A DNA stretch of 64,000 bases from Paracoccus marcusii (GTDB lineage: Bacteria > Pseudomonadota > Alphaproteobacteria > Rhodobacterales > Rhodobacteraceae). Shown here one piece after another: positions 63,748 to 64,000 of the stretch. The stretch's first letter is position 1; the number at the start of each line of letters is the position of its first letter. A program made the position numbers and the translations under genes. Location of the stretch: the NCBI RefSeq assembly GCF_028621715.1, contig NZ_CP117466.1, positions 1,374,501 through 1,438,500 of the forward strand, in the 5' to 3' direction. The notes beneath the pieces were generated by a model that saw nothing but the letters and a program-made list of their open reading frames with translations, was not told the DNA's origin and did not search any database.

Positions 63748-64000
63748 ATGCGTATCAGCGATAAGCGCACCGCGCCGGCCATCGGCAACCGCTTCGGCCG
63801 TGACGACAGCATTTCCCAGGGTTCTGCAAAATCGTCCCATCGCCTGCTTCAGGCGCTGACGGCCGGTGTCGCGGCCTTCGGCAGTTCCGTTGCGGCCTAT
63901 GCAGGCGGTTACGTGGCGCCAATCGTGGAATTCACCCCCGCCGCTACGCCCGTCGCGGCCGTTGGCAATGCGCCCAATTACTGGCTGGCGCTGATCCCGC
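63748..64000 (+). CDS. Probable secreted or membrane-anchored small protein, 3' end outside window
   Basis: The frame is open from the ATG at 63748 to the window edge (84 residues). A charged N-terminus of about 30 residues (MRISDKRTAPAIGNRFGRDD) precedes a hydrophobic signal-like stretch (LLQALTAGVAAFGSSVAAYA), then GGYVAPIVEFTPAATP and NYWLALIP. I recall short Rhodobacterales secreted proteins beginning AGGYVxPVVE after cleavage, which suits a cut after AYA. The long N-terminus is odd for a signal peptide. No clear ribosome site. Start and function uncertain. Confidence 0.55.
   Translation, partial: MRISDKRTAPAIGNRFGRDDSISQGSAKSSHRLLQALTAGVAAFGSSVAAYAGGYVAPIVEFTPAATPVAAVGNAPNYWLALIP

Overview
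The window is GC-rich chromosomal DNA of an alphaproteobacterium, most likely a Rhodobacteraceae member close to Paracoccus. The basis is protein content and gene order: secA-ppiC-argJ-mutT, rimP-nusA-rnpM-infB, the hslO-Nudix-cca chain, a DUF6280-like small protein, and a peptide-deformylase-like gene that belongs next to fmt. Genes are dense and often overlap by 1-4 bases (ATGA, GTGA, TTGA). I see no tRNA, rRNA, CRISPR array, integrase, transposase or phage gene.

Layout. 1-404: 3' part of a peptide-deformylase-like gene that has lost its catalytic Cys and Glu. 549-1286: an RTX repeat protein. 1337-10462: a self-contained catabolic locus. It has a divergent GntR/FCD regulator with a palindromic operator, a TIM-barrel isomerase-like enzyme, a full-length DhaK-DhaL kinase, a diverged PdxA-like dehydrogenase, a complete tripartite tricarboxylate transporter (TctC, TctB, TctA) and a DXR-like (DRL) oxidoreductase with a SAF domain. 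It lies between the deformylase-like gene and fmt (10516), genes usually adjacent in this order of bacteria, so it looks inserted. The likely substrate is an acidic sugar derivative or branched or C4-C5 sugar acid. It would be imported by TTT, isomerised or decarboxylated, phosphorylated by the DhaK-type kinase and oxidised. The exact substrate is unknown, and this is the best candidate for an undescribed pathway.

11512-22787 is core machinery: secA, the foldase ppiC, argJ, mutT, a 42-residue unknown protein, and the leftward rimP-nusA-rnpM-infB transcription/translation operon, which has a candidate promoter and a leader hairpin. 22918-31880 holds tspO-pip, ubiG, a marR/nitrilase-like/glutaredoxin cluster, comF, an NDUFAF5-like methyltransferase, hemH, two convergent envelope lipoproteins (CAP and L,D-transpeptidase) and an RlmD-like RNA methyltransferase. 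31877-36469 is a tightly overlapping leftward chain (hslO, Nudix, cca, ABC exporter). 37063-38831 is a response-regulator/PP2C phosphatase facing an Hpt-like protein. After ilvA come a membrane protein, argG, mogA, lrgAB, smc, ridA, a glycerophosphodiesterase, a DUF482-type acyltransferase, a peroxiredoxin, a ferredoxin-reductase-type flavoprotein, rsmD, an aminotransferase, an ABC exporter, ygfZ, dinB, doxX, an exported metallo-beta-lactamase-fold protein, efp, the small DUF6280-like gene, a PfkB kinase, a zincin-like protein and gltX.

63094-63747 is the only long stretch without a convincing gene. It is noticeably AT-richer and carries a perfect 13-bp inverted repeat. The window ends inside a gene for a probable secreted small protein with an unusually long N-terminus.
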